Part shown: piece by piece, positions 29,601-37,251 of the stretch
How positions within the stretch are numbered: position 1 is the first letter of the stretch
Layout of the letters: each line of letters opens with the position of its first letter
Position numbers and translations under genes: made by a program
Source: Paraburkholderia sabiae
GTDB lineage: Bacteria; Pseudomonadota; Gammaproteobacteria; Burkholderiales; Burkholderiaceae
Direction: 5' to 3'
DNA length: 64,000 nucleotides
Assembly (NCBI RefSeq): GCF_030412785.1
Contig: NZ_CP125295.1
Location: 62,001 to 126,000, forward strand
Notes under the pieces: model-generated
What the model saw: the letters and a program-made list of their open reading frames with translations, nothing else
Databases searched by the model: none
Told to the model about the DNA's origin: nothing

Positions 29601-29804
29601 CTCGTAGTTCAGCACGATGCGCTTTTCCATCTCGTCGGCGGGCAGGCCGTTGTACGACCAGATCACCGACAGCACGGGAATGTCGATGTTCGGGAAAATG
29701 TCCGTAGGCGTGCGCAGTATCGTCAGCGGGCCGATGATCAACAGCAGCAGCGCGAGAACGACGAACGTATAAGGGCGCCGCAGCGCGAGACGAACGATCC
29801 ACAT
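26622..29804 (-). CDS. RND efflux pump, inner membrane permease (AcrB/HAE1-like)
   Basis: Proton-driven pump of 1060 residues with the RND duplication: two sets of six helices and two large periplasmic loops. The helix-4 proton-relay pair is D-D in ALAVGILVDDATVAIENI. The N-terminus MWIVRLALRRPYTFVVLALL fits the first helix. The subgroup with LRTPTDIFPNIDIPVLSVIW is common in Burkholderia and Acinetobacter and is closer to MdtB/HAE1 than to metal pumps (no DFGXXXD-type metal signature seen). It is transcribed first, then adaptor and channel, which differs from the usual adaptor-first order. Substrates are unknown. Confidence 0.93.
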   Translation of the reverse strand: MWIVRLALRRPYTFVVLALLLLIIGPLTILRTPTDIFPNIDIPVLSVIWSYNGLPADEMEKRIVLNYERGLSVAVNDIEHVESTSMNGIAVVKIFFQPHANISEALAQVTALSQSQLRSLPPGITPPNILRYNASTVPILRLSLSSPSLTEQELYDYGNNFLKTQLATVPGASAPLPYGGKQRQIMVDIDSRKLQERNLSPMDVVNSITAQNLIVPTGTAKIGSTEYSVQMNSSPDSLAGLNNIPIKSGPNGTIYIRDVAHVRDGYQPQTNIVRVDGQRASLLTINKSGNTSTLEIVDRIKTMMPTLRNLVPESLNIDPVADQSLFVRASVQGVLREALIAACLTGLMILLFLGNWRATLIIAVSIPLSMITSIIALSALGETINIMTLGGLALAVGILVDDATVAIENISHQLEQGKNLEQAILDGAHQIAIPTLVSTLSICIVFVPMFLLTGVAHYLFIPLAEAVVFAMLASYFFSRTLVPTLAKYLLRNHHRPADFHHSQQTRNPFMRMHLAFERGFENVRARYHGFLVARVAKPGPFVTIFLGCCLLSLLLMPFLGRDFFPAVDAGTIALHLRAKTGMRVEETAVVTDRVDARIRELIPRGELHSIIDNIGLPVSGINLSYSNTGTIGTSDADILITLNPDHHPTADYVRKLRRTLTDEFPGVQFAFLPADIVSQTLNFGMPSPIDVQIVGRDVQGNRAFAALLLDKLRAIPGFADARIQQPSDLPRIFVDVDRTRAQQAGFTQRDVASNLLITLSGSQQTTPTFWLNPRNGVSYNVITEAPQYSIDSLQSLANIPLNANGHTNILGALSTMHRTSGNAVLTHYNAQTTIDIYGTADGRDLGAVSDDIKKIIADTKAQLPKGSSIELRGQVQTMNDSFSGLLAGLVFAIVLVYLLIVVNFQSWLDPFIIITGLPGALAGIVWMLFLTHTTLSIPALTGAIMCIGIATANSILVVSFAREQLLEHGDATRAAIEAGFTRFRPVLMTALAMVIGMVPMAIGLGEGGEQNAPLGRAVIGGLAIGTIATLVFVPVVFSMIYRRLSERRARAAAHVVHKPQ

Positions 29805-30239
29805 GAAAAGGGCGGTCCGGTAAGGGCGGGGGCGGCTGCTTCTGGTGGCAGCGAGCGTGGCGCGACGGCGGCCCGGCCGGGCGTGCGCGACAGGAATATA
29901 GCGCGTATCGTAGCTTACATTGACATTTTTGAGACGAGTGGATGGCTCGGTTTATGATGAGCCTGTTACGGGCTGTTACAGTCAGGGTTTCGTAAGTCGA
30001 ATCGACCGGATGAGCGCCTGACAAGGCCTTACTTTTTACTTTGCCAAAAGGCCCAAAAGGGCAACAATGGGGCTCAACGGGTCGTCTTCCGCAAGACAGT
30101 GGTCGAAGGTAAGTCGATCCCCGCCCTTGGTTTTCGAGTCAGGTGCGCATGCAACCATTTGCGCGTTGCGGCGCTTTTATCAGCACATTGACCGGCGCGG
30201 TCCCTAACAAGCCGGCAATTGGGAGAACGGGGAAACATC
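29805..30239. other. Intergenic region upstream of the RND operon
   Basis: 435 bases between divergent genes. CTGTTAC occurs twice at 29963-29969 and 29973-29979, one helical turn apart, about 160 bases before the pump start. A minus-strand TATATT near 29892-29899 could be its -10 box. No local TetR or MarR gene was found. No coding region is supported. Confidence 0.45.
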
Positions 30240-30452
30240 ATGCAAGTCGGTTCTATTGTTCGATCCGTGCATATTGCCGTGCCACAAGGCGCGCGCGGAA
30301 TCGTGATGCGCATTCTCGGCGACATGGCGATGGTGGCGTGGTACGCCGGCGAGCCGGGTACATCGAAGATATTGAATACGGAACCCTTTTTCCTCGAGGA
30401 TCTGATCGACACGGGCGAGTTCGTTCGTCCCGCCGGCGCACAGGTGCATTGA
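30240..30452 (+). CDS. Small hypothetical protein, 70 residues
   Basis: From ATG 30240 (MQVGSIVRSVHIAVPQGARG); a TTG seven codons upstream is less likely. No signal peptide or membrane segment. The sequence alternates short hydrophobic strands (IVRSVHIAV, GIVMRILGDMAMVAWYAG) with turns, and ends LEDLIDTGEFVRPAGAQVH, which suggests a small beta-barrel such as an SH3- or KOW-like fold. I do not recognise a family. The good codon pattern and a G-rich ribosome site support it. Confidence 0.6.
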   Translation: MQVGSIVRSVHIAVPQGARGIVMRILGDMAMVAWYAGEPGTSKILNTEPFFLEDLIDTGEFVRPAGAQVH

Positions 30453-30578
30453 GCGCGGTTTTGTTCGCTGCTGTCGTGACTGCCGAGATGTGCGGCCGCT
30501 GAACGGCGCCGCGTCGCGAGCGAATCGCGGGTCATACTCGCGCTCGTTTTTGTGCCCGGCACGGCGCACAATGCGGGC

Positions 30579-31601
30579 ATGAACGAAGACACTCCAATTC
30601 CGCAGGACGGCCAAGCCGTTCCTTTTGCCCGGCTCACGCCGGAGGTGGTGCTCGACGCGCTCGACAGCGTGCTCGACACCGTGGGCGTGCGCACCGACGG
30701 GCGCATGCTGCCGCTCAACAGCTACGAGAATCGCGTGTATCAGGTCGGCGTTGAAGACGGGCCGCCTGTCGTCGCGAAGTTTTATCGTCCGGAGCGCTGG
30801 ACGGACGAGGCGATTCTCGAAGAGCACGCGTTCGTCGCCGAACTGACTGCGCGCGAAATTCCCGCCGTGCCTGCACGTACCTTCAACGGTGCGACGCTGC
30901 ATACCTTCGACGGCTTCCGCTTCTCCGTCTTCGATCGACGCGGCGGCCGCGCGCCTGATCTCGATCGCAAGGACACGCTCGAATGGCTTGGCCGGTTTAT
31001 CGGGCGCATTCATGCTGTCGGTCAGACGGTGAACTACGCGGCGCGTCCGACGCTCGACATCCACACCTTCGGTTACGAGCCGCGCGACTATCTGCTCGCG
31101 CAAGACTTCATTCCCGCCGACGTGCGCACCGCGTGGCAAGCCGCCGTGAATCTGGCGCTGGAAGGTGTCGAGCAGGCGTTCGAACGTGCGGGCGATGTGC
31201 GCCAGTTACGCATGCACGGCGACTGTCATCCGAGCAACGTGCTGTGGACCGACGCAGGCCCGCATTTCGTCGATTTCGACGATAGCCGTATGGGTCCTGC
31301 GATTCAGGATCTGTGGCTGCTGCTGCCGGGCGAGCGCCAGGAGGCGTCGCGCGCGCTGACGGATCTGCTCGCGGGCTACGAGGACTTCTGCGAGTTCGAT
31401 CAGCGCGAGTTGCATCTGATCGAAGCGTTGCGAACCTTGCGGCTGATTCACTACTCGGCGTGGCTCGCGCGGCGCTGGGACGATCCGGCGTTTCCTGTTG
31501 CGTTTCCGTGGTTCAACACGCAGCGTTACTGGGAAGACCGCATTCTCGAATTGCGCGAGCAGATCGGCGCGATGCAGGAAGGGCCGCTCTGGCCTGTGTG
31601 A
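30579..31601 (+). CDS. srkA: Stress response kinase A, SrkA/RdoA (YihE) type
   Basis: Ser/Thr kinase of the APH/choline-kinase fold, 340 residues from ATG 30579 (MNEDTPIPQDGQAVPF). The loop LNSYENRVYQV and the ATP lysine in VVAKFYRPERW are diagnostic for YihE/SrkA. The catalytic loop is MHGDCHPSNVLW with its Asp, and the metal motif is FVDFDDSRMGP. SrkA opposes MazEF-type death and helps envelope and oxidative stress survival in E. coli. The gene is monocistronic and converges with the DUF3857 gene, 12 bases apart. Confidence 0.9.
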   Translation: MNEDTPIPQDGQAVPFARLTPEVVLDALDSVLDTVGVRTDGRMLPLNSYENRVYQVGVEDGPPVVAKFYRPERWTDEAILEEHAFVAELTAREIPAVPARTFNGATLHTFDGFRFSVFDRRGGRAPDLDRKDTLEWLGRFIGRIHAVGQTVNYAARPTLDIHTFGYEPRDYLLAQDFIPADVRTAWQAAVNLALEGVEQAFERAGDVRQLRMHGDCHPSNVLWTDAGPHFVDFDDSRMGPAIQDLWLLLPGERQEASRALTDLLAGYEDFCEFDQRELHLIEALRTLRLIHYSAWLARRWDDPAFPVAFPWFNTQRYWEDRILELREQIGAMQEGPLWPV

Positions 31602-31613
31602 ATTCGTGCTTCG

Positions 31614-33626
31614 TCAGTCGGCGGCTTGCGTGCGGCGTTGCGATTCGGCGATCACGCGCGAGGACGCCGGCGCGATCGACGATGCGCGCTGCGCCACATC
31701 CACGAGCGTCGAGCGGACGATCACTTGCGCGCGCACGTCACGGCCGATCGTCTCCATGCCCGCGCGCATCTGCGTGAAATCATCCGGCGAACACACCTCG
31801 CTGCCGAAGCGTGTGTAGCCGTCGCGCGTCACGGTGATGACATGTGCGGTCGCGTCGTATGAGTACGTCGAGCGATAGTCGATGAAGCGGTCTTGCGCGG
31901 CCAGCGCTTGCGGCATGTCGATCACGCTGAAATTCGCAGGCAGCGCAATGCGCGTGCGCTCGTGCAACTCGACATTGCGGCACACGAAAGGCTGCGTGCG
32001 TTGCCGCTCGCCGAGCCAGTAGCGCACATCCGACTGAAAGCCACCGACGAAGCTCGTCAATGCCGGGATCGACGCGGCTGTGCCTGGCACGACGAAGTCT
32101 TCGAGCTTGCCTTTCATCGTCAGCGACAACGGGCCATCCGCTGCGTTGAGGTTGCTGCTCGATAACGTCGCCGTGCCCGACAGATTCACCGAGCGCAGTT
32201 CGGCCTGCAGCGATTCTTCGCGCTGTGCAGGCGTTTGCATGCGCAGCAGCGCGCGTCCCTGTTCCGCGACCCAGCCCGCAGCTTCGAGCTGATAGACGAA
32301 GCTCGCCGAACCGTCGGGTGCGATGTCGATCGACAGATCGGTGGTGCGCGACATCGTGGCCGTCGACGGCGTGCGCGACAGCGTGCCTTCATCGACGAGC
32401 ACGGCGGGGCGGTTCATGTCGGAGGACGGCAGATAGCCGAACTCGACATTGGGCGCTGTCGAGTCGGCGTAGAGCTGCAGGTCGGGCAGCCACGTGATCA
32501 CGTGATTCAACACGCCGTAGCCCGGCACGTCGGGAAGCGTGTAGATCGTGCCGCTGCTGATCAGCGCGGGTTCGTTGCGAATGCCGACGGCGTCGAGCAG
32601 CGCGCCATACAGCGCGACGTGATCCTTGCAGTCGCCGTAGCGCAGCGTGAGGATATCCGTCGCGCGATGCGGGACGACCGCGCCACGCCCGATGTTCACG
32701 GCCACGTAGCGGATGTTCTTGCGGATCCAGTCGTAGAGCGTCTTGGCTTTGGCGCGCGGCGTCGGATCGCGCGTGGTCAGCGAGCGGGCCAGATCGACGA
32801 TGGCCGGGGCCGACGCGCTCGCATCGTCGGCCGATTCGCGATACTTCGCAGCGAACGCGGCGTAATCCGGATACGTCGACACCATCAGCCGGTCGCCGTA
32901 ACTCACATACGCAATCGATCCGTATTCGAGCCGCGCGAAATGCGCCCTGTCGTAGCGATACTCGTAGCGTGTTCGGCCGTTTTTCGTCGACGGCGGCAGC
33001 GCGACGAAACCGCGCGAATCGGCATAGAGTGGCTTGCCAGCAGGCAGATCGTAGATGAGTCGGAAGTTGTGAGTCGGCGCGAGATCGGGCGGCGTGAAGT
33101 CGCTGAAGTGACCGGGGACGATCGGCTGCTTCTGCGTCTTCCGATACTTCAGATGCACGCGCGCGCCCGGCTCGACGGCGGGAAACACGATCACCTTTTC
33201 GAGGATGTCCTGGAACATCGGCGCGTCGAAAGAGCGCGCCTCCTGGACGTCGCGAATCTGCTCGGGACGCACGTCGTGGCGCGTGCCATCGGCGGATGTG
33301 GTGTACGCCTCCAGAACGTCGACGCTCGCCATGTTGCGGTTGAACCAGATGTAGTACTGCGCGACTCGCGCGACGCCTGCTTCGTTGTTCACGTGCAGCG
33401 TCATCTCATCGATCTTCGTGTACGAGCCGTCGGCGTTCACCGTGAAAGTCTGCGTTTCGCGCTCGTTCGTGTAGGGCTCGATGGGCGCGCTCGCCGCGAC
33501 GTTGAGTGTGGCGATGCCTGCCTGGTTGGACGCTTCGCCGGGGACGGCAACTTCCGCGGCGTGGGCTGCGCACATGAAATAGGCGCAAGCGGCCATCGCG
33601 ATTCGAAGGATCGTGAAAAGGCGCAT
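31614..33626 (-). CDS. Secreted DUF3857 / transglutaminase-like protein
   Basis: 670 residues with a signal peptide (cleavage near CAAHA, residue 23). Residues about 55-230 are a DUF3857 domain (ETQTFTVNADGSYTKIDEMT), and residues 290-400 a transglutaminase-like domain with a full catalytic set: C333 in RYGDCKDHVAL, H375 in VLNHVITW and D388 in LYADST. The C-terminal 200 residues are a beta-rich DUF2569-like or immunoglobulin-like part. Members are exported proteins of unknown function; a cysteine peptidase or cross-linking activity is inferred. It is alone on its strand. Confidence 0.85.
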   Translation of the reverse strand: MRLFTILRIAMAACAYFMCAAHAAEVAVPGEASNQAGIATLNVAASAPIEPYTNERETQTFTVNADGSYTKIDEMTLHVNNEAGVARVAQYYIWFNRNMASVDVLEAYTTSADGTRHDVRPEQIRDVQEARSFDAPMFQDILEKVIVFPAVEPGARVHLKYRKTQKQPIVPGHFSDFTPPDLAPTHNFRLIYDLPAGKPLYADSRGFVALPPSTKNGRTRYEYRYDRAHFARLEYGSIAYVSYGDRLMVSTYPDYAAFAAKYRESADDASASAPAIVDLARSLTTRDPTPRAKAKTLYDWIRKNIRYVAVNIGRGAVVPHRATDILTLRYGDCKDHVALYGALLDAVGIRNEPALISSGTIYTLPDVPGYGVLNHVITWLPDLQLYADSTAPNVEFGYLPSSDMNRPAVLVDEGTLSRTPSTATMSRTTDLSIDIAPDGSASFVYQLEAAGWVAEQGRALLRMQTPAQREESLQAELRSVNLSGTATLSSSNLNAADGPLSLTMKGKLEDFVVPGTAASIPALTSFVGGFQSDVRYWLGERQRTQPFVCRNVELHERTRIALPANFSVIDMPQALAAQDRFIDYRSTYSYDATAHVITVTRDGYTRFGSEVCSPDDFTQMRAGMETIGRDVRAQVIVRSTLVDVAQRASSIAPASSRVIAESQRRTQAAD

Positions 33627-34005
33627 GGGGAGTCAGGCGTCCGAAGGAATTGGTCTAGTTCTGTCGCATCCCTCACTTCAAGATCACACAAAGTTTGTGT
33701 CAAGCGGGCAGACCGCACACAAGAACACCATTTTTCTGATCTTTGTCCCGGCGCCCGGCATTGAGGAAAATTACATTTTGTGTAATGATAGTTATTCTCA
33801 TCTGAAGGGCGTCGCCAGCCATTTGTCATCTTTCTCCTCGTGACAAGCCAGCCAGCTCTTCGATGACTCACTGTTTCAGCCCTGACAATCGCCCCTTGCC
33901 TTAGGTCGGGCGCGATCCGTTCCCGCTCCGGAACGGCACTTCCAGTTGCCAACTAACCTCGTCTCCGCTCGCCGGCGACGCACGACCCGTTTTGCCAGGA
34001 ACACG
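33627..34005. other. Intergenic region upstream of the PepSY gene
   Basis: 379 bases between two divergent genes. It holds a Fur-like box at 33786-33800 and an A/T-rich stretch around 33660-33800 that fits promoters for both genes. No further gene is supported. Confidence 0.55.
33786..33800. promoter_or_regulatory. Fur-like box
   Basis: TGATAGTTATTCTCA matches 12 of 14 defined positions of the 7-1-7 Fur core TGATAAT-N-ATTATCA. It lies about 205 bases upstream of the PepSY-type gene, in an A/T-rich stretch of an otherwise GC-rich genome. Iron-dependent repression is inferred. Confidence 0.6.
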
Positions 34006-34728
34006 ATGAACGCGCCCGAATCGATCGAATTGAAGCCTGCCGCCCGCGCGAGCGCGATGCCTGGCCGCATCCAGCAAATGGATGCCGACGAACTGGCCGC
34101 GCGGCGCCAGCGCTCGCGGCGCGCGACTTTCATCAAGTGGCTTCGCAAGGTGCACGGCTGGGTCGGGCTGTGGGGCGCCGTGCTTGGATTGCTGTTCGGC
34201 GTGACGGGCTTCTTGCTGAACCATCGTGCGGGGCCGCTGAAGGTGTCGTCGGGCGAACCGCAGGTCGAGCAGTTGCAGATTCCGTTGCCGCAGAAGGGCT
34301 TCAAATCGCCGGGCGATATGTCGCGCTGGCTGAAGGACGAACTGCATATCGACGGCAAACCGGGCAGGGTGCGTCGCGAGCCCGCGCATCCCGTCGCGTG
34401 GGGCGATCAGAGTGCCGTGCAGCCGGAGTTCTGGCAGGTCGGGATCGCCGGTCCTGGGCAGAACGTGCAGGCCGAGTATTGGGTTGGCAACGGGTTTGTA
34501 TCCGTGAAGCGCACGCAGAACTCGTTTCTCGGCACGATGAACAATCTGCACAAGGGCACGGGACTGAGCGTCGGCTGGGTGCTGCTGATCGATACGATCG
34601 CGGGCAGTCTGATTCTGTTGTCGCTGACAGGCGTGCTGCTGTGGACGGAACTCAACAAACGTCGCACCGTAGGCGCTGTGCTGATCGGCGGATCGATCGT
34701 CGCGGCCGTGGTGTGCGGCTTGATGTGA
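34006..34728 (+). CDS. PepSY-associated transmembrane protein, probable iron-uptake function
   Basis: 240 residues from ATG 34006 (MNAPESIELK), with AGGA 5 bases upstream. After a basic N-terminus the motif KWLRKVHGWVGLWGAVLGLL begins the first helix, with the histidine of the PepSY-TM family, then GFLLNHRAGPL. A periplasmic part follows, then NLHKGTGLSVGWVLLIDTIAGSLILLSLTGVLLW and a last helix. This is the short single-module PepSY_TM form. Related proteins are encoded with TonB-dependent siderophore receptors and reduce ferric siderophores or act in heme/iron handling. The upstream Fur-like box agrees with that; no receptor gene is adjacent. Confidence 0.8.
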   Translation: MNAPESIELKPAARASAMPGRIQQMDADELAARRQRSRRATFIKWLRKVHGWVGLWGAVLGLLFGVTGFLLNHRAGPLKVSSGEPQVEQLQIPLPQKGFKSPGDMSRWLKDELHIDGKPGRVRREPAHPVAWGDQSAVQPEFWQVGIAGPGQNVQAEYWVGNGFVSVKRTQNSFLGTMNNLHKGTGLSVGWVLLIDTIAGSLILLSLTGVLLWTELNKRRTVGAVLIGGSIVAAVVCGLM

Positions 34729-34754
34729 TGCGCCAGCGTTGCTGATCGTGCCCG

Positions 34755-35096
34755 TCAGTCGTCTTGTCCTTCTTCGCGTGCCGGGTCGGGAAGCTGCGTG
34801 AAATTGGTGAGCTTCACGTCGCCATCCGGAAAGCGCGCGATGATCTCCAGTTCGCCACCTAGCGCGCGGATGTGATCGCGCAACGTGGAGATGTACATGT
34901 CCGTGCGTTGCTCGAGTTTCGCGATGCTCGGTTGCTTGACGTTGAGGCGTTGGGCGAGCGCTTCCTGGGAAAGGCCGCGTGCCTGGCGCAGGCTGTAAAG
35001 GGGCATTTCGGCCAGGAGTTTCTTCGTCAAGGCTTCAGAGCGAGCCCGAGATTCCGGCGACATTTTCAGCCAAAGCTCTTCAAATTTTTTCGCCAT
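34755..35096 (-). CDS. higA: Antitoxin, HigA-type XRE family
   Basis: 113 residues from ATG 35096 (MAKKFEELWLKM); the frame runs 22 codons further up inside the toxin gene. The helix-turn-helix is LRQARGLSQEALAQRLNVKQPSIAKLEQ. It is followed by TDMYISTLRDHIRALGGELEIIARFPDG, typical of HigA-like antitoxins. It overlaps the toxin gene by 17 bases and comes second, which is the usual HigBA order. It should bind both the toxin and the palindromes upstream of the toxin gene. Confidence 0.87.
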   Translation of the reverse strand: MAKKFEELWLKMSPESRARSEALTKKLLAEMPLYSLRQARGLSQEALAQRLNVKQPSIAKLEQRTDMYISTLRDHIRALGGELEIIARFPDGDVKLTNFTQLPDPAREEGQDD

Positions 35097-35454
35097 CCTT
35101 GGCTCCTCCATGCATCGTATGCAGCAAATGCAAGCGATAGATGATTTCAGCTCGCGGAACATTTTGTTGATACCAGCGCTCGTGACCAGTCTTGTCTCCG
35201 CCGAGCAGCAGGACAGCAGTTCGGCGCGGATCGAACGCGTATAGCACGCGATACGGTTTTCCGCGATGCTGGATCCGTAATTCCCTGAGACTTCTTATTG
35301 CCGAACCTATTATCCGGCTGGAATATGGGAACGGCAGATTGGGACCATGCTCCTTGAGCAGAAGGATCGTCGATGCGATCGACTCGCGCTCAGCTACCCG
35401 CAACCCTTCCCACCACGCTTGAAATGGATCGGTGTACTCAACATCCCAGGTCAT
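35080..35454 (-). CDS. higB: Toxin, HigB-type RelE/ParE superfamily
   Basis: 124 residues from ATG 35454 (MTWDVEYTDPFQAWWEGL). The sequence fits the phage-derived Gp49-like/HigB subgroup: LKEHGPNLPFPYSSRI, SLRELRIQHRGKPYRVLYAFDPRR and AVLLLGGDKTGHERWYQQNV with the conserved Lys, Arg and His. Such toxins cleave mRNA on the ribosome. The gene precedes its antitoxin and overlaps it. An upstream ATG in frame adds 24 residues that have no family support. Confidence 0.87.
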   Translation of the reverse strand: MTWDVEYTDPFQAWWEGLRVAERESIASTILLLKEHGPNLPFPYSSRIIGSAIRSLRELRIQHRGKPYRVLYAFDPRRTAVLLLGGDKTGHERWYQQNVPRAEIIYRLHLLHTMHGGAKDGEKI

Positions 35455-35472
35455 CGAAAATATAGCCTCCAA

Positions 35473-35494
35473 GGAATATTCCGTCAAGGGAATA
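35473..35494. promoter_or_regulatory. Probable HigBA autoregulatory operator
   Basis: GGAATATTCC (35473-35482) is a perfect palindrome, and a third half-site GGAATA follows at 35489-35494, so TATTCC and GGAATA face each other over a 6-base spacer. The array begins 19 bases upstream of the toxin start codon, where an antitoxin would block the promoter. Confidence 0.55.
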
Positions 35495-35668
35495 ACGGTG
35501 GCTGTGGACCAGACGCAATGCGACAAATAAGCCGCGACGCAGAGTCCGCAAAAATTCGATGCTAGGGGATCAGAGATGCTCAGCGACAGTCAGCCGAACG
35601 GCTATACCGAGCAGAAGAATCGGACCGCGAACGAGCTAACGTCGCGGTCCAGACACGCAGATAGAAAA

Positions 35669-36697
35669 TTACTCAGGAATACTGCAAGCCGCGCCACCGC
35701 TTGCCGCAATCTCACGCGCGGCCTTCGCGCCTTCGACCTGCAGCAGCGTCGGAAGCGACACACCATTCTTCGCCGCCGTCACTTCAGCAAGAATCGACAC
35801 GGCGATTTCCGGCGGCGTCCTGCTGCCGATATAAATCCCGACCGGCCCATGCAGTCGCGCGAGTTCGGTTTCGGTGAGATCGAATTCCTTGAGCCTTTCG
35901 CGCCGCGCCGCGTTATTGCGCCGCGAGCCCAGCGCGCCGACATAGAACGCAGGCGTTTTCAAAGCCTCCATCAGCGCGAGATCGTCGAGTTTCGGATCAT
36001 GCGTCAGCGCGATCACCGCACAACGTTCATCGAGCTTCATATCGAGCACGGTATCGTCGGGCATCGTGCGAACGACTTTCGTGCCGGGCACATTCCACTC
36101 GTCCGTGTACTCTTCGCGCGGATCGCACACCGTCACCTGATAATCGAGCCCGACCGCGATATTGCACAGATAGCGCGACAGTTGCCCCGCGCCGATCACG
36201 AGCATCCGATAACGCGGGCCGTGTATCGTCAGCAAGCGTCTGTCGTTGAAATCGATGCCATCCGTCGCCTGCGCGGGACCGAGGCGCGCAACCCCCGTCT
36301 CCATGTCCAAAGTACGCGCGACGAGCCGTCCATCTTCCACCGCTTCGCACAGTTCGGCGATACCGCTCGCCTTCGTCAGAGGCTCAAGAACGAGTTGAAT
36401 CGTCCCGCCGCACGGCAAACCAAAGCGATGCGCCTCTTCGGCTGTGATGCCGTACTTCACCGCTTCGGGCTTCTCCTGCTCGATGCCACGCTGACGCACA
36501 CGATCGATCAGATCGTCTTCGATACAGCCGCCCGACACCGACCCCACCACCGCGCCATCGTCACGCACGACGAGCATCGCGCCTTCCGGACGCGGCGACG
36601 AGCCCCACGTCTTCACCACCGTCACGAGTAGCGCGCGATGTCCCTGCTCGAGCCAGCGCGCGCTGCTCTTCAGGACTTCGAGATCCACGCTGTCCAT
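35669..36697 (-). CDS. XdhC/CoxI family molybdoenzyme maturation protein
   Basis: 342 residues. The N-terminal XdhC_CoxI domain has LKSSARWLEQGHRALLVTVVKTWG and SVSGGCIEDDLIDRV. The C-terminal Rossmann domain has MLVIGAGQLSRYLCNIAVGLDYQV and YVGALGSRRNNAARRERL. Such proteins bind the molybdenum cofactor, support its sulfuration and insert it into xanthine-dehydrogenase-type enzymes. It is the last gene of the operon, overlaps coxG by 28 bases, and thus serves the CoxSLM enzyme. Confidence 0.9.
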   Translation of the reverse strand: MDSVDLEVLKSSARWLEQGHRALLVTVVKTWGSSPRPEGAMLVVRDDGAVVGSVSGGCIEDDLIDRVRQRGIEQEKPEAVKYGITAEEAHRFGLPCGGTIQLVLEPLTKASGIAELCEAVEDGRLVARTLDMETGVARLGPAQATDGIDFNDRRLLTIHGPRYRMLVIGAGQLSRYLCNIAVGLDYQVTVCDPREEYTDEWNVPGTKVVRTMPDDTVLDMKLDERCAVIALTHDPKLDDLALMEALKTPAFYVGALGSRRNNAARRERLKEFDLTETELARLHGPVGIYIGSRTPPEIAVSILAEVTAAKNGVSLPTLLQVEGAKAAREIAASGGAACSIPE

Positions 36698-37251
36698 GAT
36701 TTCTTCCTCTTCGTTTCATCGCCACCGCCGTCGCCGGCACCTTCGCCGTCGGCGGACTGGCTTGCAGTGTCGCCGGAATCGGCGGTTTCTGCCTGCGCGG
36801 TGTCGCCACCGCCCGTCACCTGCTCGCTGAAGCGCCGGAAAAACTCGCCGGCAAGTTTCCTCGCCGCGCCGTCGACGAGTCGCGAGCCGATCTGCGCGAG
36901 TTTGCCGCCGACCTGCGCCGTCGCCGTGTACGTGAGCTTCGTCGCTTCGTCGCCGTCCGGTTCGAGCTTCACATGCGTTTGCCCTTTGCCGAAGCCGGCT
37001 GCGCCGCCCTGGCCTTCGAACACGATCGTGTACGTGTTGGGCGCGTCGATATCGGTGAGTTCCATGCGGCCCTTGAAACGCGCCTTCACCGGCCCGACGG
37101 ATGCGCTCAACGAAACCGCGTACGCATTCTCGCCATCAGGCTCGATGCTGTCGCAGCCGGGAATCGACGCGCGCAGGATTTCCGTGTCGTTCAGCGCTTC
37201 CCATGCCCGTTGCTGCGGCGCGGGCAGCGTGTAGGTTTCGGTCAGCTCCAT
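36670..37251 (-). CDS. coxG: CoxG-type SRPBCC protein
   Basis: 193 residues from ATG 37251 (MELTETYTLPAPQQRAWEAL). The SRPBCC (START-like) domain covers 1-150, with ILRASIPGCDSIEPDGENAY and VGGKLAQIGSRLVDGAARKL, the CoxG hallmark. A low-complexity acidic linker (Asp, Gly, Ala, Thr) and a short basic tail KRKKSWTAWISKS follow. CoxG recruits the dehydrogenase to the membrane in carboxydotrophs; the tail here is short and mostly polar, so membrane binding is uncertain. Overlaps coxE by 10 bases. Confidence 0.88.
   Translation of the reverse strand: MELTETYTLPAPQQRAWEALNDTEILRASIPGCDSIEPDGENAYAVSLSASVGPVKARFKGRMELTDIDAPNTYTIVFEGQGGAAGFGKGQTHVKLEPDGDEATKLTYTATAQVGGKLAQIGSRLVDGAARKLAGEFFRRFSEQVTGGGDTAQAETADSGDTASQSADGEGAGDGGGDETKRKKSWTAWISKS

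Noticed and set aside
34006..35454. Genomic island or prophage around the PepSY and higBA genes
   Set aside because: No integrase, no tRNA gene, no phage genes and no attachment repeats were seen. A lone toxin-antitoxin pair is not enough.
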